A stretch of 64,000 nucleotides of DNA, taken from NCBI RefSeq assembly GCF_042661465.1, contig NZ_JBHSWE010000001.1:5704001-5768000 (forward strand), given 5' to 3'. A program made the translations under genes and the position numbers. Shown piece after piece: positions 36,783 to 45,904 of the stretch. Every line of letters begins with the position of its first letter. The stretch's first letter is position 1. The notes beneath the pieces were generated by a model. It searched no databases. It had not been told where the DNA came from and saw only the letters and a program-made list of their open reading frames with translations. Origin of the DNA: Marinobacterium_A aestuariivivens. GTDB lineage: Bacteria; Pseudomonadota; Gammaproteobacteria; Pseudomonadales; Balneatricaceae.

Positions 36783-37076
36783 TCAGAACTTTAGCGGGAT
36801 GGATTCGCGATGGTAGTCCATGACGACGCCCGAACAGGCTTCGTCGTGGGGTACGACCTGGACCAGGTTGGCGCTGTGGACACCCGCTTTGTGGCACAGA
36901 TCGTAGGCCTGAGTCACGTTGGTGCAGGTCATCACTTCGCCATGGTTGTCCCTGATCAGCTCCTTGCCGTCGTCGTATTCGACTTCGACCACCATGGGAC
37001 CACAACCGGACTCGATGAAGTTGACGTTTTTGAGACGATGGCTCGAAGCCAGTGCCTTGAACTCGGAAATCTGCAT
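36783..37076 (-). CDS. Small hypothetical protein (DUF6482-like)
   Basis: This encodes 97 residues from ATG 37076, with GGGAGGTG directly upstream; the longer frame has no site. The pattern of a central GCGPMVVEVEYDDGKEL and a later YDLCHKAGV helix resembles the small DUF6482 proteins of gammaproteobacteria, but I am not certain. No signal peptide or membrane segment is seen. It is probably a single gene between the MoxR and GGDEF-EAL genes. Confidence 0.7.
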   Translation of the reverse strand: MQISEFKALASSHRLKNVNFIESGCGPMVVEVEYDDGKELIRDNHGEVMTCTNVTQAYDLCHKAGVHSANLVQVVPHDEACSGVVMDYHRESIPLKF

Positions 37077-37248
37077 TTCACACCTCCCGGTGCTGCGGCC
37101 ACCCCGCCGGGGCGGTCCGAATCTGGCAACGGCGCCGCGAGTGTGCACCGGCGTCACCGTGCCGCCTTCCGTTAGATACGCCGCTGGGCGACAGGTTCAG
37201 TCACCCATCCGATTAAGTGTAGCCCAGCCAACGGGGTCGACGCCGGCT

Positions 37249-39411
37249 TCAGACCTTCGCGAGACCCGGCGCAACCGGCCTTCTACCGAGCTCGGGCCGG
37301 CCGAACAGATACCCTGGCCAAAGCCGCAGCCGAACGCCATCAGCCAGTCCCGCTGAGGTTCGGTTTCAATGCCTTCGGCGACCACCTCCAGACCGAGCTT
37401 TGAGGCCATCGCGACCACCGCCTGAATGATCTGCCGGTCGTCTTCGTCGTTCTCGAGATCCTGCACGAAGCAGCGATCGATCTTGAGCTTGTCGACCGGC
37501 AACTGCTTGAGCAGCGCCAGCGATGAGTAGCCCGTGCCGAAATCATCAATCGAGATACGCAGTCCGAGCGCCTTCAGATCAGCGAGAATGGCGGCCGTCG
37601 CCTCGAGGTTGTCCATCAGGGTGGTTTCGGTGATCTCGAGTTCCAGCAGCCGAGGCGGCACCCCGGTCGCAGCCAGGATGCGGCGAATTTCCGCCATGAA
37701 CCCCTTGTCCCGAAACTGTTGCGGACTGATGTTGACCGCCACCGGTACCGCGTGATCACCCTCTTCAAGGCAGGCCACCAGGGTGGCGCAGACCTGCCGC
37801 AATACCCAGTAACCCAGCGGGACGATCAGACCGGACTGTTCCGCCGCCGCAATGAACTGGCCCGGCGCAAGCCAGCCGTGCCGAGGATGCTGCCAGCGGA
37901 TCAGCGCTTCGCAGGCGACCGTCCGGCGGCGCTCGAGCTCGACGATCGGCTGGTAGGCCAGTGTCAGCTGGGAACCGGCCAGGGCCTGTCGCAGGTCCTC
38001 TTCCAGGCGCATCAGGCGCATGGCCTCGTCCTGCATCTGCTGATTGAAGAAGGCGATACAGTTCTTGCCGCGGCGCTTGGACGCATAGAGCGCCAGATCG
38101 GCATTGCGCAACAGCTGACTGGCCGAGTCGCCGTCGGTCGGTGCCACCGTGATACCGATCGAGGTACTGATCACCAGCTCGCGGCTCTCGACCTTTATCG
38201 GCTGACGGATCGAGGCGATCAGCTTCTCCGCCAGGCGCAGGATGTCCTCGGTGCCGCCGCTGTCGAGCAGCACCACGGCGAACTCGTCACCGCCCAGGCG
38301 CGCGACGATGTCGTTGGCCCGCACCAGCCCCCGTAAACGCTGTGCCACGGCGATCAGCAACTGATCGCCCACCTCATGCCCCATGGAGTCGTTGATACGC
38401 TTGAAGTCGTCGAGATCGAGATAGAGCAGTGCCAGGGCCCGCCGCTGCGGGCCTGTTCGCGCAACGCCTGCACCAGCTCCTCCTGCAGCAGTCGCCGATT
38501 GACCAGCCCCGTGAGGAAGTCGTGATAGGCCAGCTGGTGCAGCTCCCGGGTACGGGATTCGACCAGGGTACGCAGACGCTGCGGTTCGCGCAGCACATAG
38601 TGCACCAGCCAGGTGAACACGAGCGCCGCCACCAGGCTGACCAGTTGGCCGATCCAGAAGCCGCCCGGGCCCTCTTCGGCATTGCGCCCCATTCGCAACC
38701 GCCACTGGCCATTCGGCACCCGGACAGTGAGCGTCTGCAGATCTTCGCGCGGCGGGCGATCGCCGCCGGCCATCACCGGGAACTCGACGCCCGACGGGGT
38801 CAGCCGGATCAACTCGAAGTAATAGCCGCTTTGCACCAGCGCATCGAGATCCATCACCGACAACAGCGGATCCAGATCGATAACCGCCGCAACGAAACCC
38901 CAGAACGCCTCGCCGTCATCGTCGGACGCCAGGAATACCGGGTTGTAGCCAATGACCCCGATACCGCCCTCGCGCAGCTGCAGGGGACCGTCGAGCGTCA
39001 GCCGGCGCTCCTGGCGGGCCTGCTGGGCCGCAACGCCCGTGCGGGCCTGTTCGAATACCGAACTGCCGAGGGCAGAGGCGTTACCGGTAAGGGGGAAAAT
39101 CTGGCTGACAACGCCGGCAGGCGCGAGCCGCAGGCTCGACACGGCGGGAAAATCACGCAGGATTTCGGCGGCCCGGACGGTAAAATCCGGTGGTTCGCCC
39201 CCGCTGCGCCGGACCTCGTGGGCCAACAAGGCGGTCGTGACCAGCGACTGATTCAACAGCTGCTCGATGGCACCGGCCTGGCTGTTGAGAATATCGCGCA
39301 ACAGGGACGCCTGTTCCTTCTGAAACAGGGTCTGGTTCAGATGATTCCAGTAGCTGCCCAGCGCCAGCACGGCGAGGAAGACGACACCCGAAATCAGAGG
39401 GGTTTACGCAA
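37249..39411 (-). CDS. Membrane GGDEF-EAL protein, c-di-GMP turnover (three frameshifts)
   Basis: Four frame segments give 721 residues. Breaks lie near 39394-39399, 38437-38445 and 37312-37314; one base added at each gives 722 codons with stop. The start is probably TTG 39411 with AGGAG eight bases before. Order: helix (ISGVVFLAVLALGSYW), periplasmic sensor domain (to ~240), second helix, GGDEF domain with intact RLGGDEFAVVL, EAL domain with CEALIRWQHP, NISPQQF, DDFGTGYSSL and VVAEGIETE. Both catalytic motifs are intact, so it may make or degrade c-di-GMP. The signal is unknown. Confidence 0.85.
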
Positions 39412-39548
39412 CGCCGCTTCTCCTGTTGCGCGGTTTGGGCCCGCACCGATTGCGGGCCTGGCCCTGCCCTTGCACCGACGGGACCGGCACAGCGGCCCCG
39501 CCAGGCTGGCTTGACGAGCGGGCGTCTGACGCAGCCGCTCGGCGGGCC

Positions 39549-40031
39549 TTAGTGGTCGTGACCACCTTCACCGTGAGCGTGACCGTGCTGCAGCTCTTCT
39601 TCGGTGGCTTCACGCACATCCACGACTTCGATGGCGAAGTTCAGGACTTCTCCGGCCAGCGGGTGATTGCCGTCGAGGGTGACATTGTCATCTGCAACGG
39701 CGACCACGGTTACCGGCTGTTCGCCCCAGGGAGTCTGGGCCAGGAACTGCATGCCCACTTCGATCTGCTCGATGCCGACGAAGTTGCTGCGATCCACGGT
39801 CTGCACCAGATCGTCACGACGGTCGCCGTAACCGCGCTCAGGCTCGACGGTGACGTCCAGCTTGTCGCCGGCGGCCTTGCCGGCCAGCGCCGACTCGAGA
39901 CCTTCGACGATATTGCCGCCGCCATGCAGGTAAGCCAGCGGCTCCTGACCGTCGGACGAATCAATGACGTTGCCTTCGGAATTTTTCAGTGTGTAGTGAA
40001 TCTGTACAACGGTATTGGCAGCAATCTGCAT
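39549..40031 (-). CDS. slyD: FKBP-type peptidyl-prolyl isomerase, SlyD-like
   Basis: This encodes 160 residues from ATG 40031. The FKBP domain is split by an inserted-in-flap region: VVQIHYTLKNSEGNVIDSS, YLHGGGNIVEGLE, then the IF domain with ERGYGDRRDDLVQTVDRS and FNHPLAG-like DGNHPLAGEVLNF. It ends in a His-rich tail (HGHAHGEGGHDH), a short version of the SlyD metal-binding tail. It is a cytoplasmic folding helper, possibly involved in nickel delivery. It is a single gene. Confidence 0.9.
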   Translation of the reverse strand: MQIAANTVVQIHYTLKNSEGNVIDSSDGQEPLAYLHGGGNIVEGLESALAGKAAGDKLDVTVEPERGYGDRRDDLVQTVDRSNFVGIEQIEVGMQFLAQTPWGEQPVTVVAVADDNVTLDGNHPLAGEVLNFAIEVVDVREATEEELQHGHAHGEGGHDH

Positions 40032-40208
40032 TCTCTTTCTCCGTTTGGTTGTAAAAAAACTGGCCCAGAACACCAACGGATTGACCCTGCCCGGCGTGGA
40101 CATTCGAGCATTGGCACTGAACGGCAGATTTTAGGGTTGTCGATATCAGGCGCATCCTAACGTGCCGGGCCAGCGACTGCCACCCCTGCACCGACATCGG
40201 TCTGCTTT

Positions 40209-41180
40209 TCACAGACGCCTTTCCAGCTCCTCATCCTTGTCACCCCGACGCCAGAGGTTCTCCGGCGTCAGGTTGACGCCGCCGATCCAGCGGTCGATCG
40301 GCTGCTGCAGCAGCCAGTCCCGTTCGCCGGCCAGCACTTCATGACCGGCTTCAGTGGGCGTGAGCTTGAGCCCGAGAAACTGTTCGTCGGCGCCGCCGAG
40401 ACCGGGGCGATCAAAACGGCCATTGCCGGCCTGCAGCAGCGGACAGGGTCCGCCGAGCAGACGTTCGAGCACCCGCCAGAAACTGGCATCCCCCATAAAG
40501 GCGATGGCCTCACGCTCGCGCACACCGCGGAACAGGCCGGCAGGGTCGTCGACGCCGCCGGCGGCCACTTCGAGCGCCAGCCGTTCGGTCCGGCTCAGGC
40601 CGTCGGGTCCCGGGTATTCCTGCACCAGTCGCTGCAGTGCCGGCCCCAGAAACGGCAGCGCCGACAGATCGCGCTGCAACAGCGCCACCAGGACCCGGGG
40701 ATTGGGCGCGGTAAAGGCACGCCAGGCATCGGCGCCGAGGCGCAGCTGTCCCTCGGTGATAGTTTGCCGGCCCGCCAGCAGCGCCCTTGCCCTCGCGGGG
40801 TCCGCACGCCCGAGATAGTCCTCCACCAGCACCAGCGACGGCCAGCCGAGCCCCTGGCCTTCTTCGCTGTACCAGTGCAGCAACTGCAGCAGGTGCAACT
40901 GGTCGTACAGCTCGAAGGAATTCCAGATCACGACGCCACCTTCGCGGGCTGCACTGCGAAACAGCGCATCCCGCGCCTGAAAGTGGGTCAGCGCCTCGAA
41001 ATCGGTTGCCCAGCCGCAACTGGCGATATAGGCGGCCCTGACGGCGGACAGCTCATCCAGGGTCAGACCGGCCGGGACCGGCCCCTCGTGCAGCACATCG
41101 TCCCAGGCGAGAAAGTCGCCGTCGATGCCGCATTGCGCCAGCCACTGATTGGCCATCTGGCCGTTGGTGATATGTCGCAT
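40209..41180 (-). CDS. DUF1835 domain protein
   Basis: This encodes 323 residues from ATG 41180, with GGGAGGAG upstream. The N-terminus MRHITNGQMANQW and the DFLAWDDVLHEGPVP segment are characteristic of DUF1835, and the middle VVIWNSFELYDQLHLLQLLHWY fits too. It is soluble with no signal peptide. The biochemical role of the family is unknown. It lies between slyD and the endonuclease gene, 71 bp after the latter on the same strand. Confidence 0.8.
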   Translation of the reverse strand: MRHITNGQMANQWLAQCGIDGDFLAWDDVLHEGPVPAGLTLDELSAVRAAYIASCGWATDFEALTHFQARDALFRSAAREGGVVIWNSFELYDQLHLLQLLHWYSEEGQGLGWPSLVLVEDYLGRADPARARALLAGRQTITEGQLRLGADAWRAFTAPNPRVLVALLQRDLSALPFLGPALQRLVQEYPGPDGLSRTERLALEVAAGGVDDPAGLFRGVREREAIAFMGDASFWRVLERLLGGPCPLLQAGNGRFDRPGLGGADEQFLGLKLTPTEAGHEVLAGERDWLLQQPIDRWIGGVNLTPENLWRRGDKDEELERRL

Positions 41181-41251
41181 GCCGTCACTCCTCCCGTTTA
41201 ACTGAAGACAGGTACGCCCCCGGGCGGTTCCGCCGGAGGCTTGAAGACGCT

Positions 41252-41968
41252 TCACTGGTCGGCCAGGGCACCTGCATCGATGCTCACCAGGACACCCTCG
41301 GCCGCTTCGACGTGGGGATTGCCATTGCCCTGAACCTGGCGGATCCTGCGGTTGCGCTCCAGCTCCCAGGCGTCCACCGGGTCGGTGAGATGCCAGGCTT
41401 CGAGCAACCGGGTTTCACTGCGGCTCAGGCGCAGACCGTAGCGGTCCCGCATATAGAAGTAGGTGCGGGCGATATCCCCGCGCACTCCGGCCGCCGGCTC
41501 GGCGATCCGCCCCTTGAAGTCAACCTCGATATCGCAGTGACCATAGGCCCGCGATTCACCGGAAATCATACCGTAAGCGTAGTTGGAACGATCGCCGTTG
41601 ACCTCGCCGATCGCCGGCACCAGGTTGTGCATGTCAGCCTCCATGCGCTTGAAGGTCGCATCCTTGCGGCAGGCACGACGACCGCCCTCCTGCCAGCACT
41701 GACGCTGATGGCCGAACACCCAGGCCGGCATCACGTGTTCCCATTCGATACGCCCCGCGCGATTGGCGTTCTTGCGCGGCTGGTAGCCGCATCCGGCCAG
41801 GTCCGGTTCGAGCCGCTTGCCCCTGGCGCCGAAACGGCAACCGCAGTAGAAGGACACCGAATGGACACCGTAGATAACGGCCAGCTCGCGTTTGGCCGCA
41901 CTGAAGGAAGCCGGCTGATCGGCCAGCGCATACAGTGGCACCATCAGTGCCACCCACAACATACGCAT
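41252..41968 (-). CDS. endA: Endonuclease I, periplasmic or secreted
   Basis: This encodes 238 residues beginning with a short signal peptide (MRMLWVALMVPLYALA). The EndA/Dns family core has GRIEWEHVMPAW (catalytic His-metal region), MEADMHNLVPAIGEVNGDRSNYAYG and the C-terminal NRRIRQVQGNGNPHVE. Eight cysteines suggest disulfides. It cleaves double-stranded DNA nonspecifically in the periplasm or outside. No partner genes are seen. Confidence 0.93.
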   Translation of the reverse strand: MRMLWVALMVPLYALADQPASFSAAKRELAVIYGVHSVSFYCGCRFGARGKRLEPDLAGCGYQPRKNANRAGRIEWEHVMPAWVFGHQRQCWQEGGRRACRKDATFKRMEADMHNLVPAIGEVNGDRSNYAYGMISGESRAYGHCDIEVDFKGRIAEPAAGVRGDIARTYFYMRDRYGLRLSRSETRLLEAWHLTDPVDAWELERNRRIRQVQGNGNPHVEAAEGVLVSIDAGALADQ

Positions 41969-42064
41969 AAAGAAGAGGATCCATTACTCTGGCGTCCCGC
42001 CAGCCGTTCGCCGGACGTTCCTGTCCGTGCCTTTTTCGACGTTTCGGCCGATCTTATTAACCTG

Positions 42065-42263
42065 ACGTGCAAATAGGTTCCCTACCTATTTGCACGTTAT
42101 GTACAGGACGTACTGTATGCCGCGTACGCATGGATTCGTATAAGCGGCCACGCCACGGAAACGGGCGCAGGTGCGCGGACATGCTGGTTTCCGTGGCGCT
42201 CGCATTGGCCTGCCGCCAATGATGAAGCCTCCCTGCTTCATGTATTAACCCGGCGGGTTAATA
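42065..42263. repeat. Array of consecutive hairpins between endA and a zinc-ribbon protein gene
   Basis: Inverted repeats follow one another. ACGTGCAAATAGGT/ACCTATTTGCACGT (14-bp arms, 42065-42097). TACAG/CTGTA (42102-42117). GCCGCGTACG/CGTATAAGCGGC (42119-42148). CGCCACGGAAAC/GTTTCCGTGGCG (42151-42198) enclosing GCGCAGGTGCGC. CATTGGC/GCCAATG (42203-42221). ATGAAGC/GCTTCAT (42222-42241). TATTAACCC/GGGTTAATA (42243-42263). There is no coding frame. Confidence 0.75.
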
Positions 42264-42283
42264 AAGTCACAAAATAAGAAAAT

Positions 42284-42298
42284 TAGGAAATCGTCCTA
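42284..42298. promoter_or_regulatory. Inverted repeat TAGGA-N5-TCCTA
   Basis: TAGGAAATCGTCCTA lies about 92 bp before the first small Cys-rich gene, in an A+T-rich stretch just after the hairpin array. It may be an operator. Confidence 0.35.
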
Positions 42299-42389
42299 GT
42301 TTATTTCACCGCAATATTGGCTAAGGTTTGCAGTGTCGGCACAGCCAATCCGTGCCGGTCCATTGTCAGGAACGACTGGAGGCAACGTC

Positions 42390-42611
42390 ATGGAAAGCAC
42401 CTGCCCCTCATGCCAGCTACTTGTTAGCCAGGGTCGGCCCCATCCCCATCTGCATACGCTCAGTACGCTCAAGGACAGTCAGCTGTTCAAGTGTCGCTGC
42501 TGCAACAGCTACCTTCACCGCGACCAGAGCGGCTGGGAGGTTCTCAGCGCCGGCCATTATCAGGACGAGGCACCCACCGCCACAGGCGGCCGGGCACTTA
42601 AAACCGCCTGA
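42390..42611 (+). CDS. Small zinc-ribbon-like protein (paralogue A)
   Basis: This encodes 73 residues from ATG 42390, with GGAGG upstream. Two Cys pairs, CPSC near the N-terminus and CRCC about 28 residues later, could bind one zinc as a zinc ribbon. The segment DSQLFKCRCCNSYLHRDQSG and then WEVL matches the second small protein 200 bp downstream (DSLCIARCDRCGSWLVNEGE, YWEPL). No membrane segment is present. It is perhaps a nucleic-acid- or protein-binding adaptor; function unknown. Confidence 0.7.
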   Translation: MESTCPSCQLLVSQGRPHPHLHTLSTLKDSQLFKCRCCNSYLHRDQSGWEVLSAGHYQDEAPTATGGRALKTA

Positions 42612-42807
42612 TCCGGTATCGTCCCCGGCGAGCCGGCCACCGGGTGGCTGATCCACTGATCGTGCAGGGCCCACCCGCCGGACCGGCGAACTATACGTGG
42701 TTGCACAGGACGATCGCAACCTGGGCCGGGCCGTTACCGCAACCGCAGGTCGCCTCTGTTTTTCAGCGTCGCCAGGTTCGGTACGAAGGCTTTCAAGGAG
42801 AGAAAAA

Positions 42808-43011
42808 ATGAACGATTCGGCCGGCTGCTGCCCGGCGCTGAGCCACCTCAGACCACCAGTGCTGAACCTCGATCAGTTCTGCATCCTGTTCGAGAGCGAC
42901 AGTCTCTGTATCGCCCGCTGCGACCGCTGCGGCAGCTGGCTGGTCAACGAGGGGGAATACTGGGAACCCTTGCTGAATATGGATAATCTGGAGTTTACAG
43001 AATCGATTTGA
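42808..43011 (+). CDS. Small Cys-rich protein (paralogue B)
   Basis: This encodes 67 residues from ATG 42808, with AAGGAG eight bases before. The CDRC pair followed by GSWLVNEGEYWEPLL aligns with paralogue A; an N-terminal CC takes the place of A's CPSC, and there is an extra Cys. So the metal site, if any, differs. It is in the same orientation as A, separated by ~200 bp. The stop codon is followed immediately by GTTAACAGT-type repeats. Function unknown. Confidence 0.7.
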   Translation: MNDSAGCCPALSHLRPPVLNLDQFCILFESDSLCIARCDRCGSWLVNEGEYWEPLLNMDNLEFTESI

Positions 43012-43118
43012 GTTAACAGTGTTTTCGAGTCAACAGTGTTGAGTTAACAGCAACAGCCCGGACGCTGGGTGGGAACTGGAAACTGTCTACTGGCAACTGT
43101 TTACTCTTCAACTGTCTA
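43012..43118. repeat. GTTAACAGT/ACTGTCTACT repeat block
   Basis: Copies of GAGTTAACAGT and CAACTGTCTACT fill the gap between two convergent genes and supply both flanking stop contexts. The block is related to 16078-16160 and 24468-24490. Confidence 0.55.
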
Positions 43119-45601
43119 CTCGACCTGCGCCACCCGGCGGTCGCGGGCGGCCTTCTCGAGCGCGGTGCGGATCGCGGGATATTCATCCATCGCCTGAATC
43201 ACGTCGTCACGGCGCAGCTCATACAGTGAACAGGGCGTTACCGCCCGCACCGTGGCACTGCGTGGCGCCTGGTGCAGCAACGCCATTTCGCCGCAGAAAT
43301 CGCCGGCCATCAGGGTTGCGAGCTGGCGCGGCTTGCCCCCTCTTCTTCCCTGATGACGCGTACCACGCCGCGGGCGATCAGGTAGAGCGAATATCCGGTC
43401 TCGCCCTGGGTAATGATGCGATCGCCCTCGGCCACCGTCAGCGAACGCATCCGTGCCGCCAGCCCGGCGAATTCGGCCTGCGGGATCTCGCGCAGGAAAG
43501 GCACCTTGCGCAGCAGTTCCGAGGGTTCGACCTTCAGCCGCTTGACCTCGTGCCCCCGCAGCGCCCGCAGGTTGCGGGCCATTTCGTGCTCCAGGGACTC
43601 GGCGATCCCGGCCGGCAGCGTGCCGCGTTCGAGCTGCTCGTCGATCGCCTCGACCTCGGCCAGCAGAATCAGCCGCTGACCCAGCCGCTCCTGCATGTCG
43701 GAGACGAACTCCGGAAACTGTTCGGCCATCTGGTCGAGCTGTGTGCGGGCACCGTCGTACCAGCCGACATATTGATCGCGCACCTCGGAAGCCACCGCCG
43801 GCGAGATGGATTCGGTCTCAACCAGTTCGTCGAATCGCTCCAGCACCCGACCGCAGCTCTGGTAGCGACCCCAGGCCATCTCATAGTCCATCGCCACCTG
43901 ATGGATGCGCAGCCGTTCGAGGTAACTGCCCAGGGCACTGAAACGCCCCAGCAGTCGCACACGCAGCCGATCCAGCGTCGAACGTCGCTGCTCGCTGAAC
44001 TCGATGCTGTCGAGGGTATCCTGGAAGCGCACCGTGTCGAGATTCAGCGCCACCTGCTGGCGCAGTCGCAGGTAGGCGGACTCGCTCAGATGCCCCTTGT
44101 TGAACATGTCGATAAAGAGCGCCTGCTCTTCGGCGAAACCACGCAGAAACAGCAGCCGGCGCTCCTCGTTGGCATTGAGTTCGGCGCGACGCAACTGGGC
44201 CAGTTCCTCGCGGATCGTCAGCATCTCGCGATCGGAATTGAGCTGCAGTTGCTGGGCGATGGAACCGGAAAAGAGCCCGCCGGCCATCAGTTCCGGTATG
44301 CGGCTCTGGGCACGACGCTTGGCCAGCAGATTGCCCTCGACACGGGCGAAACGGTCCGCCAGCGACGGCCGGTCCAGCTGCAGCCGATGCACCAGCCGGT
44401 CGATCGTCAGTCCCGGCACCAGCAGCGTGAAGAGCACCGCACCGATCACCAGGGTGGTGAAGATGTCGGAATACTCGAACGGCGGCAGGCTGAGTACGAT
44501 GGCCAGCGCGATGGCCCCGCGCAGACCGCCCCAGTAGATCACCGCCTTGTACCCCAGTCCGACCGGCTGGGCACCCGGCATGCGCTCCACCAGCGGCATC
44601 AGTCCGAACACCACCGCCAGCCGGGACAGCAGCATCCCGGCGATGACCCAGACCAGCAGCGGCATCGCCTCGACCAGAGACGACAGCTCCACCGTGAGTC
44701 CGACCATCAGGAAGATCAGCGCCGTGGCGATAAAGGCCATGTATTCCCAGAAATGCTCGAGATAGGCGCGCACCGCCGGCGTGACCCGGATCCAGCCCCA
44801 GCCGCTGAAGGTCAGGGCCGCGGCCACCGTCGCCATCACGCCGCTGACATGCAGAAGTTCCTCGGCCACCAGGAAGGAGGTGTAGGCCAGGATGGTGGTG
44901 AGGGTGATCTCGATTGACGGGTCTCCCTCGACAAGCGTCAGCAGGTAGCCCGTCAGCAATGCCATCAGCCAGCCGACCACCAGTCCGCCGATGAATACCA
45001 CGACGAAATCGACGACGCCGTTGAACAGCGACTGGGTCGAGACAGCGCCGGCCACCAGGATGCCCACCAGCACCCGGGCCAGCACGATAGAGGTGGCGTC
45101 GTTGAACAGGCTCTCGCCCTCGACCAGTACCGTGAGCCGGCGCGGCGCGCCGAGACGCTTGAACAGCGCGATCACCGCCACAGGGTCGGTGGCGCTGAGA
45201 ATGGCCCCGAGCAGCAGCGCTGCGGGAAAGGCGACCGGCGTCGCCAGCGCCATGATCCCGCCGATAATGAAGGTGGACACCAGCAGCCCCGGTATCGCCA
45301 GCACCAGCACCGGCACCAGGTCGCGGCGCAGCTGGCGCGCGTCGAGGTGAAAGGCCGACTCGAACACCAGGGTCGGCAGAAAGACATAGAGAATCAGCCC
45401 GGACGATATCTCCAGCCCCTCGAGGGGCCCGAGGGCCTGGGGCCAGGTGCCCGCCAGCTCTGCCAGCGCCATACCCACCAGCACCAGCGCCACGGTGAAG
45501 GGGAAGCGCAAACGTTCGGTGAACGCCAGCGTCGCGGCCGCGATCAGCAGCAGCACGATAATGCCGGCGACCAGGTGCGCGATATGCAGGCCCGACTCCA
45601 T
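43116..45601 (-). CDS. CPA1 Na+/H+ antiporter with C-terminal cyclic-nucleotide-binding domain (one frameshift)
   Basis: The composite is 828 residues from ATG 45601. The first ~400 residues are 12-13 helices of the NhaP/NHE type, with the transport-site motif SATDPVAVIALFKRL and VEGESLFNDATSIV. A long, charged, mostly helical cytoplasmic region follows (about 420-690), then a cNMP-binding domain with VAEGDRIITQGETGYSLYLI and, after the break, GDFCGEMALLHQAPRSATVRA. The break is in a run of five C at 43336-43340. The plan resembles bacterial relatives of animal sperm-type NHEs. It may be gated by cAMP or another ligand. Confidence 0.87.
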
Positions 45602-45789
45602 GGGTGGCCTCGATTGGCAGGAAGCGTTGCTTACATTAAAGAAGCCGCAACGGCCAACATCAAACCGCAGCGGCGACAGGCTCGCAGCGCGGGCATGCCA
45701 CATTGCCAAATCAAAGTTTCAATTGATACCAATCATTCACAACGAAACGAAGATATGCTGGAAAAACCGGGACAGATTACACGAACAGG
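45602..45789. other. Intergenic region upstream of hmgA, no gene seen
   Basis: This gap separates divergent nhaP-type and hmgA genes. I see no coding frame. The region 45715-45760 is A+T-rich. The hmgA promoter elements follow it. Confidence 0.4.
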
Positions 45790-45818
45790 TTGAAATAGCC
45801 ACAGATGACGCGTAAATT
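45790..45818 (+). promoter_or_regulatory. Predicted hmgA promoter
   Basis: TTGAAA at 45790-45795 and TAAATT at 45813-45818 are spaced by 17 bp. A palindromic operator starts two bases after the -10 box. Confidence 0.5.
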
Positions 45819-45820
45819 TA

Positions 45821-45834
45821 TTCTCACTTGAGAG
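45821..45834. promoter_or_regulatory. MarR-type operator at the hmgA promoter
   Basis: TTCTCACTTGAGAG matches the palindrome TTCTCATATGAGAA, found next to the MarR gene, in 11 of 14 positions. Its position over the expected transcription start fits repression. Confidence 0.6.
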
Positions 45835-45904
45835 TATATGCCTTTCAGAGCACTCTCTTTCGCGAGCAACAGACCGTAAAACAACAAGCGCAACGGACCC
45901 AACG

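Noticed and set aside
42065..42263. Hairpin array considered as an integron attC site
   Set aside because: No clear RYYYAAC/GTTRRRY core pair, no integrase gene and too many separate stems.
45720..45750. Possible Fur box (GATACCAATCATT) upstream of hmgA
   Set aside because: Only one half matches the consensus and nearby genes have no iron-uptake context.
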